Program-made: the position numbers and the translations under genes
Assembly: GCA_036186865.1 (NCBI GenBank)
Contig: AP025045.1
Coordinates: forward strand, 20,071,778-20,135,777
Reading direction: 5' to 3'
DNA from: Eustoma russellianum
Lineage: Eukaryota > Streptophyta > Magnoliopsida > Gentianales > Gentianaceae
DNA length: 64,000 bases
The notes under the pieces: model-generated
The model's input: the letters and a program-made list of their open reading frames with translations, nothing else
The model's database searches: none
What the model was told of the DNA's origin: nothing
Shown here: positions 1-11,021 of the stretch, one piece after another
How positions within the stretch are numbered: position 1 is the first letter of the stretch
How the letters are laid out: the number at the start of each line of letters is the position of its first letter

Positions 1-435
1 GAAACATTGGGATCAGAATATATTGCTCGTCATTATAAAAAATATGTATATATATATATATATCATATAGCTGTGTGTGTAGTGTGGAGAGGAACTTCCA
101 TTCCAAATTGTTTACCAAATTGGTATCTTCAAATATATCTCTTTAAGTACTTCTTTAAATGAACTAGTTTAGTTCATCTCCTTAAGCAGTTGATTAAATG
201 AACTAGTTTAGTTCATTTAACATGGCACCTGAAAATAGTATAAACACATCAAATGTTTGCTATATGATGCAAGCCTTAACACTTCATGGCACGTTAGTAC
301 AACAACAATATATATAAACATACAAAGCATATTTATCACGTACGCATGTCATATAACAATTAAATTATGCATTTCGAAAACACATAACATTTAAATCATG
401 CATTTTCAAATCACTCAAACCCTGGCTTCTCAACA
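1..435 (-). repeat. SIRE-type copia LTR, partial (cut by window edge)
   Basis: The segment from about 260 to 435 aligns by eye with the end of the SIRE LTRs at 41560-41714 and 27780-27906. It shares the block around the words cttcatggc and gttagtacaaca, the repeated 'aaatcatgca' words and the terminal TCTCAACA. In minus orientation this is the LTR start (TGTTGAGA). The right edge at 435 abuts copia gag sequence directly, so 435 is the outer edge of a 5' or solo LTR inserted in the element at 436. Two hairpins, ATGAACTA-gtt-TAGTTCAT, lie at 159-177 and 195-219. The matching TSD is outside the window. Confidence 0.75.
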
Positions 436-3400
436 CCATTGTGGCTTGAAAGGTCATATCCGAAAGTATTGTCGAAATTTGAAAAGAAAAATGAGAGAAA
501 ATAATAATTATGATGTCAAGAAAGAAGGTACCAAAATTGATGACATTGCCGCTGTTGATGATTATTTTGCAGAAAGTATACATATATCATGTGATGAGAT
601 GGATTGGGTGATTGATAGTGGTGCTTCTACACATGCTACCTTTCGATGTGACCTTTCTAAACCTATGTGGCTGGTAATTTCGGTGCAGTACACATGGGAA
701 ATAGTAGAAAGAAAGTGTTGTTGGAATGGAAAATATTTATGTTAAGACTAGTAATAGAACTAGACTAGTTTTCGAAGATGTGAAGCTTATTCCCAATCTT
801 TGGTTCAACCTTTTATCGGTTTGAAAGCTAAGTGATGAAGGATATTTCAATTCATTTTCGGGTGATGAATGAAAACTAAAGAAGCTTCAATGTTGGTTGG
901 AAGAGGAAATAAAAGTTCAAACTTATACGTTGTCAAATTTGGGAGCTCCAAGTATTACATAAATACTTGTGAGAATGATAGCTCCTCTAAGTTATGGCAC
1001 CAACGTTTGGATCATATGAGTGAAAAAGGTTTGAGCATCTTGGCTAAGAAGAATGTGTTGTCCGGTGTCTCCAATACAAGATTGAAGCAGTGTGCACATT
1101 GTTTGGTTGGAGAGCAAAAACTTGGTCTTTTAAGTCCTCCGAACCAAAAAGAAAGCAAGAGGTATTAGACTTGGTGTATTCCGATATGGGTGGGCCGATG
1201 AAGACTCGGTCACTTGACGATGCCGATTATTTTGTGACGTCTATTAGTGATTATTCTCGAAAAATTTGGGCCTATACCTTGAAGTCGAAGATCAAATGCT
1301 TGATACCTTCAAGTCCTTTCAAGCATTGGTTGAAAGATAAACAGGAAAGAAACTCAAGCGTATCTGAACGGATAGCAGGAGAGAATATATTGGTCCATTA
1401 GATGAGTATTGCCGAAGACAAGGTATACATCACCAAAAGTCTCCTCCAAAGACGCCACAACTAAATAGGTTGGCCGAAAGAATGAATAGAACCTTGGTTG
1501 AAAGGGTGACACATCTATTATCACAATCAAAGTTGCCGAAATATTTTTTTGGGAGAAGCATTGAATACGGTGATATATATGCTAGATGTCACACCTCACG
1601 TGCCTTTGAAATTTGATGTTCCGAACCGTGTTTGGAGTGTTAAAGATGTTTCATATGACCATCTTCGGGTATTTGGGTGCTTGACTTATGTGCATGTTCC
1701 GAAAGATGAGAGATCAAAACTTGATAACAAGACAAAGAAATGCATGTTTGTGGGGTAAGGACTAGATGAGTTTGGATATCGTTTCTTTGATTTGGTTGTA
1801 AGGAAGCTTGTTCGAAGCCGTGATGAGGTATTTATGGAGGACTATACCATAGATGACATTAGAAAAACCGAAAAAGAAGTTCCTACTCATGTAGATGAAG
1901 AATTGATTGATAATCATCCAAGTACAATTGCTCCCACTCCGAATATCATAATTGACGAGCCAAGTGAAAATCAAGGTGTTGAGAATGAAATCCATCATGA
2001 AGATGAGACATCTGAACAACCTATTGTTCCTAATGAGTCGAGACGATCTACTCATTATAGACGACCTTCTGTTCAATATTCCCGAATGGATGTGTCTTAC
2101 TGATGGTGGAGAACCCAAAAGTTTTCAAGAAGCTTTGGAAGATGAAAACATAGGAATGAATGGACGCCATGGAGGATGAAATGTAATCCCTTCATTAAAA
2201 TAACACATTTGAATTGATGAAGTTGCCAAAGGGTAAGAAAGTGTTGAAAAACTAATGGGTTTACTGTATGAAGAAAGATGAAAACACTTCACAAACTCGA
2301 TACAAGGCTCGTTTCATGGTAAAGGATTTTACCCAAAGAGAATATGTTGATTTTAGCGAGATTTTTGTTCCGGTGGTGAAGATCAATCTATTCGACTTGT
2401 GCTCGGGTTTGCTGCTAGTCTTGATTTAGAAGTTAACCAAATGAATGTGAAGACAGCTTTCTTTATGGTGATCTATTTGAAGAGATTTATGTAGAGCAAC
2501 CTGACGGTTTTCAACCGAAAGTTATAGAAGACTATGTTTGCAAATTGACCAAAAGTCTCGACGGTTTGAAGAAAGATCCGATATAGCGCTACCCAAAGTT
2601 CAGTTCGGTGATAATTAAGGATGGTTACAAGTTGACAAAGGCTGATCATTGTGTTTTCATACAAAGTTTCCCTGATGGTACCTGTATCATTTTTTTACTA
2701 TATGTTGATGATATATTGATTGTTGGAAAAGACGTTTCCATAATCAAAAAGTTGAAGAAGACCTTGAGTGAATCTTTTGCTATGAAGGATTTGGGGCCGG
2801 TGTAGAAAATTATCGGGATCCAAGTCATGCGTGATAAAAGTGCAAAGAAGTTATACTTGTTGCAAGATAAATACATTGAAAAAGTTCTTCGACGGTATGG
2901 ACAAAGCAAAAGTAATGAGTATTCCACTTGCTCCTCATTTTAAGCTTAGTCACAAGTAGTGTCCATCTACTGATGATGAGAAATCACGTATGAAGAATCT
3001 TCCATACTCATCAACAGTTGGTAGTTTGATGTATGTCATTGTTTGTACAAGACCTGATATAGCTCATGCTGTAGGAATTGTCAGTCGTTATCTCTCAAAT
3101 CCAGGAAGACATCAGTGGGAGGACTATGAGATATCTCTGAGAAACATCGAATCTAAGACTAACTTTGGGATGTGATAGGCCTACATTGGTTGGTCTTTCA
3201 GATTCAGATCTAGCCGGAAGCTTGGATGATCGTAAGCCTACTTCGGGACATATAATGACTTTTACCAGGGGAGCCATGGGTTAGCAAAAAAAATTACAAA
3301 AGTGCGTTGCACTTTCTACTACAGAGGCTGAGTTTATAGCTGTCGTAGAAGCAGCGAAGATTTGTTGTGGTTGAGAAAATTCTTGGCAGATCTTCGAGTT

Positions 3401-3668
3401 AAACAAGCAAAATATGTCTTGTTTTGTGTTAATGAAAGTGCTACCCATTCATCAAAGAATTCCTCATTTTATTCGAGGTCCAAGCATATTCATGTTCGCT
3501 ATCATTAGATTCGTGATGCTTTGGATTCCAAGCTATTAGAGCTTGAGAAGATTCATACGGATGAAAATGGTTCCAACATGTTGGCAAAAGTTTTGTCAAG
3601 AGGAAAGTTTGAGTTTTGTCGCAAAACTTCCGGGTGACATTGCCTCTAACTAGTCGGTCGGAGGAGTT
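436..3668 (+). pseudogene. Decayed Tnt1-like Ty1/copia gag-pol
   Basis: This is the remnant of a copia polyprotein, read across several frames. In order: a truncated gag CCHC knuckle (~441-478, CGLKGHIRKYC), protease WVIDSGAST (~604-630), GAG-pre-integrase with LWHQRLDHM and the CAHC zinc pair (~990-1105), integrase core (~1165-1760, VYSDMGGP), reverse transcriptase (~2290-2810, LLYVDDILIVGKD) and RNase H (~2990-3640, TRPDIAHAVG, then a C-terminal stretch of ADxLTK type). Frameshifts and stops separate nearly every domain, and part of the gag and pre-RT region is missing. The 5' end is lost where the SIRE LTR (1-435) abuts. The RNase H tail and its position next to a 790-bp LTR fit the Tnt1/Tork group. 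It is non-functional and one of the older insertions here. Confidence 0.85.
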
Positions 3669-4458
3669 TGTTGGGTATCCCTCTTAGTTAGAGAGTCTAA
3701 TGACCTAATGGAACTTAAGCCAATGAAACATTAAATTATTGGAAGAACATGTTGGTGGCATAGAATAATGAGAAGCCTCATTGGTATCCGAAGCATATTG
3801 AAGGCTTATAGAAATAGAAGATTCTAAGATGACCTTGTGAATTAGAAAATGCATCAGAAGAAGCATAAATAGGTGTGTTGAGACACACACAAAAGGCAGC
3901 AAGAAAAAGAGAAAAGACACAAGAAAAAGTGCAAGAGAGAAGAGCAAGAAAAAGAGAAACTCGTAGGTGCTAGACAACCATGTCATCTTCCGAAAAAATT
4001 GTATTTGTCAAGTCGTCTACCATTGGATCACCCACAAATTTTGACAGATTGTTTCCAACACATAGAAGTACGTTTTGAACGGGTGAAGATGTGTTTTGGA
4101 GACTCTAGATCAGTCGCATAAGTACATTCCCAAGACATTTTTTTTGCAGAAAATTTCAGCTTTACGTTTTGTTCCTCTTTTGTATCTTGTTATGTTCCAA
4201 GATTGGTTGTTTAATCTTGATGATGATGTATTCCTCTAGTTGTTCCTAGAGAGAACTTGGTGTACCCATTATTGATTATAGTGGAGATCGTTTAAGTGTC
4301 TTACGGGTTACGTGGCTTTTAACTCCTACATTGAGAGGTTTTTATATGCTAAAAATTGTTGTTTTTGTTCGTGTTTTCGTTTGGTTATTTCTCTTTAGTT
4401 GCTGTATTTTGATAGATTATTTGTTATTCCACTGTGTTATCGTAGTTTCCTCCCAACA
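3669..4458 (+). repeat. 3' LTR of the Tnt1-like copia element (790 bp)
   Basis: It starts TGTTGGG right after a purine-rich tract (ggtcggaggag, ~3656-3666) downstream of the RNase H remnant, and ends CCCAACA. These are perfect 7-bp inverted termini, as expected of an LTR. The 5' partner is not in the window, so the boundaries rest on the termini and the position only. No TSD can be tested. Confidence 0.65.
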
Positions 4459-4567
4459 AAGCTATATAGTTGGAAATGACATTAGAATCGACCATTCTGT
4501 GACGCACATCAGATGAGCCTGTGTTGGTCCCTTATGAGTTATAACATGACGAACTTCGCAATAGGAG
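4459..4567. other. Non-TE island, piece 1, with half of a 42-bp tandem duplication
   Basis: This short unassigned sequence lies between the Tnt1-like LTR and the solo LTR. Bases 4529-4567 recur exactly at 7258-7296. Removing the solo LTR and one TSD copy leaves two head-to-tail 42-bp units, so the retroelement landed inside an existing tandem duplication. Confidence 0.6.
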
Positions 4568-5934
4568 TGTAGCACCCCGCTCCCGAACCCTAGCATCGGA
4601 AACGGTGCACCCGCCGTATCTCACTAAGGAGAATACAAGGCGTCGATACAAATCAACTACACGTCATCATAATAACGCAAATTGATGTCAGCGGAAGTCA
4701 TTGCTAAAATCCTCGATAAAATGATCATCGTCATTAATACAATGTCTAAGAATTTCTAATCAACACAATAGTCAAATGTATGTAACCACTAATCTCAAAA
4801 ATACATAACCTTGAATATCGAAACAACTGTCTCATCCAATTCTCAAAAGTCTTTTCTGAATACCCTTAGTTTCGAACCTCTCGTCTAGATCTTCCATGGT
4901 ATACCACCTCCTGTGTAAGTATACCCTAATTTCTCATGCCTGCAAAACTGGTGAGTGGTGGTGTGAGCCAAAATCAACGGGCTCAGTAAGCAACCTACTT
5001 ATACTTGTTATAGGAATCATACATGCAAAAACAAATACAAATAACATTTACAGTTAACATACATGTCCTTAGTCCACAATAATTTCACTCGATTATCTTT
5101 AACAGTTAAGACATCGAAAATAAATACAAAATAAATAACTCATCAGCCCAATCTATCTTACCGTGATGCATGCTATTGTCAAGTATAACATACACAACAA
5201 ACAAATAATCACATAAACAAAGAAAAAGACGATGTATACCAACGAAGTAGATAAGCCGCAGAAAGTAAGTCACTCCACATAATAATGCGCAACTTCATGA
5301 TGCATGTCCTATTTTGCATGTCACACGCAACGAAGTCATGTCACACGGAATGCCGATATCTCCACCATGCAATGCATGAACCCGGGTCCTAACTGAGTGG
5401 TTGTAAGTCGTACACCCCACAGTCACCATACTGAGTGTGTGTGGCCACGCCACCGGACACCATCCTGAGCGCCCGTGACCCGTACGTCACGACCCGCCAT
5501 CATGCAATGCACGTGCCATGAATGCAAACAACACAATCGCATAAGGCCCCTGGCCCATCCTCACCATCCTCCGGCACTCGAATCTAGGTTCAGTTATTTC
5601 TGGAATTTATTTCTAATTTTCTGATATATATTTATATTTTCTTATAATTATTACTATTAATTAAGTTACATTTATATCATGTTCTGGGTCGAGGCCTGCC
5701 ACCGCAACCGGCCCGTTGGCCATTCGGCCCGGCTCGACGGCCTGCCTGGCCCGACTCTCTTTTCTTTCATCTGACTTTCATTTTCATCCTCATTTATGTT
5801 CTTCTCATCTTCCTTTAATCTGGTGTATCCACACTCATACATACACACAGTTCACATGTAGATACATATATCACATATGCACACAATTCACATATAGAGG
5901 AAAATTCAATTACAGATATGCAACAATAACACAC

Positions 5935-6066
5935 TGATGCATGATAAACATAACGAGCATAAATAGACCACTTACATCTGATGCATGACAACATGACGAG
6001 CACAAATAGACTATTTACCTCTGATGCATGATAACATAACAAGCATAGATAGACCACTTACCTCGA
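5935..6066 (-). repeat. Tandem ~50-bp units in the solo LTR
   Basis: Three imperfect units are built around the words gatgcatga, acgagcat and tagaccacttacctc. The same array has four units in the LARD1 LTRs. Confidence 0.7.
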
Positions 6067-6101
6067 ATTGGTCACTTAGCTCCTCTGAGATCTCTAAAAT
6101 T

Positions 6102-6460
6102 TTAACCTTTAACTTTTTTAAAGCTGGATCCGCAAGCACGCAATGCCACATGATGGGCCAAATTCCCTCTGGCGCTATCGCCGGCAAGGCTACACCATGA
6201 CACGTCATCACTGGACGGCAGAACCTCCTTGTTCATCTCATCATCATAGTCGAAGAACTTGAAAACATCACATCCATCTTCAAATTGATCCGGATAACGA
6301 TATTCCGGCACCAGCCTATAATTAACAGAGACAACAATGGCCGGCGTTGTCATGGCAAAACGCCGACATAAAACGTCGTATGGTTTGTTGTTGGCACTCA
6401 AGAAGACAAATCCTCCGCCATGGAAGAAAAGATCACGGTTGTATTTACCAAATGGTTTTG
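6102..6460 (-). pseudogene. Carboxylesterase (CXE / HSL alpha-beta hydrolase family) exon fragment, oxyanion-hole part
   Basis: The minus-strand translation reads through LFFHGGGFVFLSAN, then VSVNYRLVPEYRYPDQFEDG and LAGDSARGNLAHHVALRAC. These are hallmarks of plant CXE carboxylesterases (the GID1-related HSL family): the HGGG oxyanion-hole motif and the GDSxGGN nucleophile elbow, here GDSARGN with Gly replaced by Arg. The family hydrolyses ester bonds of small molecules; the catalytic Asp and His would lie further downstream and are absent. The fragment stops abruptly near 6102 (KKVKG), where LTR sequence resumes (agctaagtgacc, shared with LARD1). It is therefore a truncated, non-functional capture inside a solo LTR. 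Confidence 0.8.
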
Positions 6461-6710
6461 AAATTTCTTTTTGTTGATTTATATATTTTAAGTGGAGAAT
6501 TGCCAATGTGAAAGTGGAGCAAACCTGCCTTCACAGGAATTGAACCCAAGAATTACGCTTGGTTGCCTCAGTTTTTGAATATTTTGGAAACTTGAACAGT
6601 ACCTGTGCACCTATTCTTTAGAAAGCAGATCATTAACGCAACTAATTTCCAAAAGACCTGAATCATCTGTATAATACACTGGTGCTACTGATCGTGAGTT
6701 AGATCTGGTC

Positions 6711-6960
6711 TCACCCTGGATATTGAGGGTCAACAGTAGGCGCGAAGAGGCGGATCCAGAGTTTGCGATCGGAGTCGACGATGCGATCGTAGGTGGCGAC
6801 GCCCTTAAATGGAGTAGGATTTGCAGCACTCTTGCTACTTAACAAGCTGAGAAGAGAGCGATTGACAGTGCCGTTTTGCGGCTGCAGCCATCGGTGGTAG
6901 TCGTTATGACTTTCATTGCTATGACAGTTCTGAAAGGAAGGGTTAGGGATATCTGATTCT
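6711..6960 (-). pseudogene. Carboxylesterase (CXE) exon fragment, N-terminal part
   Basis: The minus-strand translation contains NGTVNRSLLSLLSSK, then GVATYDRIVDSDRKLWIRLF and APTVDPQ. This matches the usual N-terminal region of plant CXE proteins, which lies just before the HGGG block. At 6711 it runs into a donor-like GGTGAGACC, and the HGGG exon resumes ~250 bp further on (~6460). The piece between does not code, so it looks like a retained intron. The genomic structure implies capture from DNA or unspliced RNA rather than a spliced message. The true gene start is not recognisable; the sequence upstream turns AT-rich at ~6960. Confidence 0.7.
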
Positions 6961-7249
6961 TCTTTTTTTTTCAATCTGAAATTTCTTTTATATATATGTA
7001 TATATATTTGTAATTCTAAAGTCAGAAGCATCTTTGTATATAAATTTAATAATTTTCAAACGGTTTATCTTTTACATATATAAAATTCTGGCACAAATAT
7101 TTTATATATATGTATAAATCTAAAATTAATTTATATATGTACATATATATGAAATTCGAAACAGAATATGTCGCTATATAAATGAAAAAACAATTTAAAT
7201 GTCTTTATATAATTCTTTTTTTTTCCTCCCACATACATGGGCTATAACA

Positions 7250-7884
7250 AGGAGTGACCCTTATGAGTTATAACATGACGAACTTCGCAATAGGAGTGAC
7301 GTGTCAAACTGGATGTTTGCTTCCTAGATGATATACCTATTAATCATTGCAACGAAGAAAAGAAATGTGTTATGTTTTTCATGTTTCCTTTTTTATCCTT
7401 ATTTTTTTTGGTGGTGGTGGCTGTTTTGGAGGCCGGAGGAGTACACGACAATACGACAGGAATAAACTTACCTTTCCCAATTCTGTTTGCGCGATATCCT
7501 ACGTTTGCAAATGAAGAGTATCTGATTCGCTCTAGAAAATCATGTCGCTCAACAAATGCACTCTGGACAGTTGACCAGCTACCAGGGAAGATGCCTGCAT
7601 AGCAAAAGGCGGCTCGGACAACTAAGCACTTGATCTTGAAGTTCCACAATAGTGACATATCTCACGGTTCATGCTTCAAGATAAATAAGAGAAGCATTTT
7701 ATGCTTCATCGTTTCAAAAAATGGTCAAAAGGCCGAATTTCTAGATGGCTGGTTGATATGTCACTTTTGTTACGTTTGTTAGGACATTGGGATGATATAT
7801 GACATCTACTTTGATATTTAAAACACACATATCTTGATTTGAAAGAAGTGAGTTAGTAGATATACTTTTTGAGGAGACAATCTT
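7250..7884. other. Non-TE island, piece 2 (between solo LTR and LARD1)
   Basis: Holds the TSD copy, the second 42-bp unit (7258-7296) and unassigned sequence. A plus-strand frame at 7372-7602 begins with a hydrophobic stretch, but it overlaps a better-supported minus-strand candidate exon. Nothing else was recognised. Confidence 0.5.
7472..7594 (-). other. Candidate internal exon of an unidentified gene (123 bp)
   Basis: On the minus strand a 123-bp stretch is bounded by an acceptor (TTTGCTATGCAG, just above 7594) and a strong donor (AAAG/GTAAGT at 7472/7471). One frame is open throughout and reads like protein (IFPGSWSTVQSAFVERHDF then LERIRYSSFANVGYRANRIGK); the other two frames hold stops. 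The length is divisible by three. I do not recognise the family. It could be a chance open frame of about 40 codons. The neighbouring island at 16592 has another minus-strand candidate, so both may be remnants of one gene split by LARD1, but this is inference. Confidence 0.3.
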
Positions 7885-9249
7885 TGTGGCGACCCGTCCC
7901 GAGCCTTAGTACTCGAAACGACTCACCCGCCGTATCTCACTAAGGAGAATACAAGGCGTCGATACAAATCAACTACACGTCATCATAATAACGCAAATTG
8001 ATGTCAGCGGAAGTCATTGCTAAAATTCTCGATAAAATGATCATCATCATTAATACAATGTCTAAGAATTTCTAATCAATACAATAGTCAAATGTATGTA
8101 ACCACTAATCTCGAAAATACATAACCTCAAATATCGAAATAACTGTCTCATCCAATTCTCGAAAGTCTTTGCTGAATATCCTTAGTTTCGAAACCTGTCG
8201 TCTCGATCTTCCACGGTATACCAACTCCTGTGTAAGTATACCCTAATTTCTCATGCCTGCAAAACTGGTGAGTGGTGGTGTGAGCCAAAATCAACGGGCT
8301 CAGTAAGCAACCTACTTATACTTGTTATAGGAATCATACATGCAGAAGCAAATACAAATAACATTTACAATTAACATAGATGTCCTTAGTCCACAATAAT
8401 TTCACTCGATTATCTTTAACAGTTAAGACTTCGAAAATAAATACAAAATAAATAACTCATCAGCCCAAACTATCTTACCGTGATGCATGCTCTTCTCAAG
8501 TATGACATACACAACAAACAAATAATCACATAAACAAAGAAAAAGACAATGTATACAAACGAAATAGATAAGCCGCAGAAAGTAAGTCACTCCACATAAT
8601 AATGCGCAACTTCATGATGCATGTCCTATTATGCATGTCACACGCAACGAAGTCATGTCACACGGAATGCCGATATCTCCACCATGCAATGCATGAACCC
8701 GGGTCCTAACTGAGTGGCTGTGGGTCGTACCCACCCACAGTCACCATCCTGAGTGTACTTGGCCCCGCCACCATACACCATCCTGAGCGCCCGTGACCCG
8801 TACGTCACGACCCACCATCATGCAAATGCACGTGCCATGAATGCAAATAACACAATCGCCTGAGGCCCCTGGCCCATCCTCACCATCCTCCGGCACTCGA
8901 ATTTAGGTTCAGTTATTTCTGGAATTTATTTCTAATTTTCTGATATTTATTTATATTTTCCTATAATTATTACTATTAATTAAGTTACATTTATATCCTG
9001 TTCTGGGTCGAGGCCTGCCACCGCAACCGGCCCGTTGGCCAATCGGCCCGGCTCGACGGCCTGCCTGGCCCGACTCTCTTTTCTTTCATCTCACTTTCAT
9101 TTTCATTCTCATTTTTGTTCTTCTCATCTTCATTTAATCTAGTGTATCCACACTCATACATACACACAGTTCACATGTAAATACATATATCACATATGCA
9201 CACAATTCACATATAGAGGAAATTCAATTACAGATATGCAACAATAACA

Positions 9250-9425
9250 CACTGATGCATGATAAACATAACGAGCATAAATAGACCACTTGCATTTGAT
9301 GCATGACAACATGACGAACACAAATAGACTATTTACCTCTGATGCATGACAGTATAACGAGCATAGATAGACCACTTACCTCTGATGCATGACAACATAA
9401 CGAGCACAGGTAGACCACTTACCTC
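9250..9425 (-). repeat. Tandem ~50-bp ATGCATGA units in LARD1 LTR
   Basis: Four imperfect units, each with gatgcatga(c/t), acga(a/g)ca and taga-c-a-tt-acctc. The identical array is at ~14853-15028 in the other LTR. Confidence 0.75.
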
Positions 9426-10737
9426 TTGTCGGTCACTTAGCTTTCTTATTTGATGTAATTCTTCCTTATCCAAATTTCTGTTTTTTTCTTGTTCATCTGC
9501 ATTCAATTTGTTGTATTAAATTCTAACATATACATATATACATCGGTTTCTTTTCACTTATGCATATATATTTATATTCGCTTACTGTAAATAATATACC
9601 TAAAAAAATCCTATGAATACTCATTTCAAAATACTCATTCCATTAGACCTTGTGCAAACATTATGTGTACATAAAGATCCGGCCTTAATATCCTACGGTG
9701 CAAAGATATACACATAACTATAAATGCACAACAAACTTACTGTGATATTCCAATGATTAACATTCTTCAAATATTGGTCCTAAAAGAAATCGGGCACCAT
9801 GAATTTTGTTCAAGTATTTTTGGCCCTTTTTAACAAAATTACCTATTTCAACTTTTATAACTACTTATATATAAACTCATATATACAATCAATCATCAAC
9901 ACATGTATATGTATTCGTCTATTCAAACACATATACGAATACGTGATCCGAAATTAATACCAAAATAACGTATAGATTTTCACAATATATAACATAAAAC
10001 ATACCAAAAAAGATTAATTGAAACATAGCATCGAATATACATTAGATGATACATCGCATATGTATACCGCACATGCATCCAATATGCAGAAAACTCAATT
10101 CAAAATGTACCACATCGCCTGCCCCATAAATTTACCATGCTTTCTGAGAATTGGCATGAATTCAAACATGATCATTTTGAATATGATTATGAAATGAACA
10201 TTGACAAAATATTTTATTCTATTTTATAATAATTGTTATATCCCCCAACAGTACTTCTCCTACATCTACCATATTTGGACTAAAGCAAAAATTAGCCATT
10301 TTCCACTGATGGACAGTGGCGGCATCCCCTAAAAAATTAAATACACACTTATACATAATTCATAATTTGGCACATATGCAATTAGTACAAACATATATTA
10401 AATTCATCTATAAAATTTAAAAGTATGATCCAAATTAAAACCGAAGATACATATAATTTGCCAAAGAAAAATCATACTAAATATATCAAGGTTACTTACA
10501 TTGATTCGGATATACTATACCGTATACAAATGAAATTGCAACATGCGAAGACAATATTTTCCTTTTTCACCCAAATGCTAGCCTCGGTTGTGAGCCAACA
10601 AGTTTAGCCCAATTTTCTTTTCATATTATGGTGGTATTTTTTTTTCTTTCGGCTGCAGAGAATGCCATGGTGTTTTTCCCACTTTCTTTATATCATGAAA
10701 CGTGCAGTATGATATTGGAGAGACTTTAGCTGCAGTT

Positions 10738-10837
10738 AAGGAATGGGATTAATGGAATTAATGGGATTAAATAGAATTAATGGGATTAATGGGATTGAAT
10801 GGAATTAATGTAATTAATGGGGGTTGAATAACCCCCA
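10738..10837 (-). repeat. GGGATTAAT short repeats plus terminal hairpin
   Basis: About ten imperfect copies of gg(g/a)attaat are followed by a perfect 8-bp stem TGGGGGTT/AACCCCCA with a GAAT loop (10818-10837). The second copy is at ~16342-16440. Confidence 0.7.
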
Positions 10838-10983
10838 CGTTATCTTCTTTTTGTTTTACATTTAAACTATTTATTTATTTATTTTTATTATTATTACACC
10901 TTTTTTTTAATTAAAACATTTCTTAATTAAATTCTTTTCTTTCTTCTTCTTGTTTTTTTTTTTAACAAACCCAGGATATAACA

Positions 10984-11021
10984 TACCTCTCCCCTTACAA
11001 TAAGTTTCGTCCTCGAAACTT
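10984..11021 (-). promoter_or_regulatory. LARD1 polypurine tract and preceding hairpin
   Basis: The minus strand reads AAGTTTCG-agga-CGAAACTT (11002-11021), then TGTAAGGGGAGAGGTA directly against the 3' LTR. This is the plus-strand priming site for reverse transcription. The hairpin is shared with the Tekay element (38887-38904) and LARD2 (59599-59618). Confidence 0.85.

Larger units (their letters stand above)
4568..7249 (-). mobile_element. Solo LTR of a LARD-type gypsy element carrying captured gene sequence
   Basis: The left 1.5 kb (4568-~6085) is closely similar to the LARD1 LTR (from 7885): the same cytosine-rich block, the same ATGCATGA-type tandem units and the same TGAGCC/GGCTCA hairpin at 4964-4985. 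In minus orientation the LTR runs from TGTTATAGCC (7249) to GCTACA (4568). It is flanked by a perfect 5-bp TSD AGGAG at 4563-4567 and 7250-7254, with no internal domain or second LTR, so it is a solo LTR formed by LTR-LTR recombination. From ~6090 to ~6960 the LTR body is replaced by carboxylesterase gene sequence, and the rest to 7249 is AT-rich sequence with no match in LARD1. Confidence 0.8.
7885..10983 (-). repeat. LARD1 3' LTR
   Basis: 3099 bp, TG...CA in minus orientation, and near-identical to 13488-16586. It carries the hairpin CTGTGGGT/ACCCACAG (~8720-8742), the ATGCATGA tandem array (9250-9425) and a GGGATTAAT-rich tract ending in a TGGGGGTT-gaat-AACCCCCA hairpin (10818-10837). A TGAGCC/GGCTCA hairpin lies at 8281-8302. 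Confidence 0.93.

Noticed and set aside
6525..6550. tRNA B-box-like ggttcaattcc on the minus strand in the captured intron
   Set aside because: No A box or cloverleaf was found at the right distance; probably chance.
4529..7296. A 39-bp target-site duplication around the solo LTR
   Set aside because: The true TSD is AGGAG at the LTR ends; the longer match is a separate tandem duplication lying on one side of the second TSD.
7372..7602. Plus-strand 76-codon frame with a signal-peptide-like start
   Set aside because: The hydrophobic start comes from a T/G-rich run, and the minus strand has better exon evidence with splice sites in the same place.
10425..10607. 60-codon plus-strand frame in LARD1 LTR (also 16028-16210)
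   Set aside because: Occurs only as LTR duplicate, no recognisable domain.
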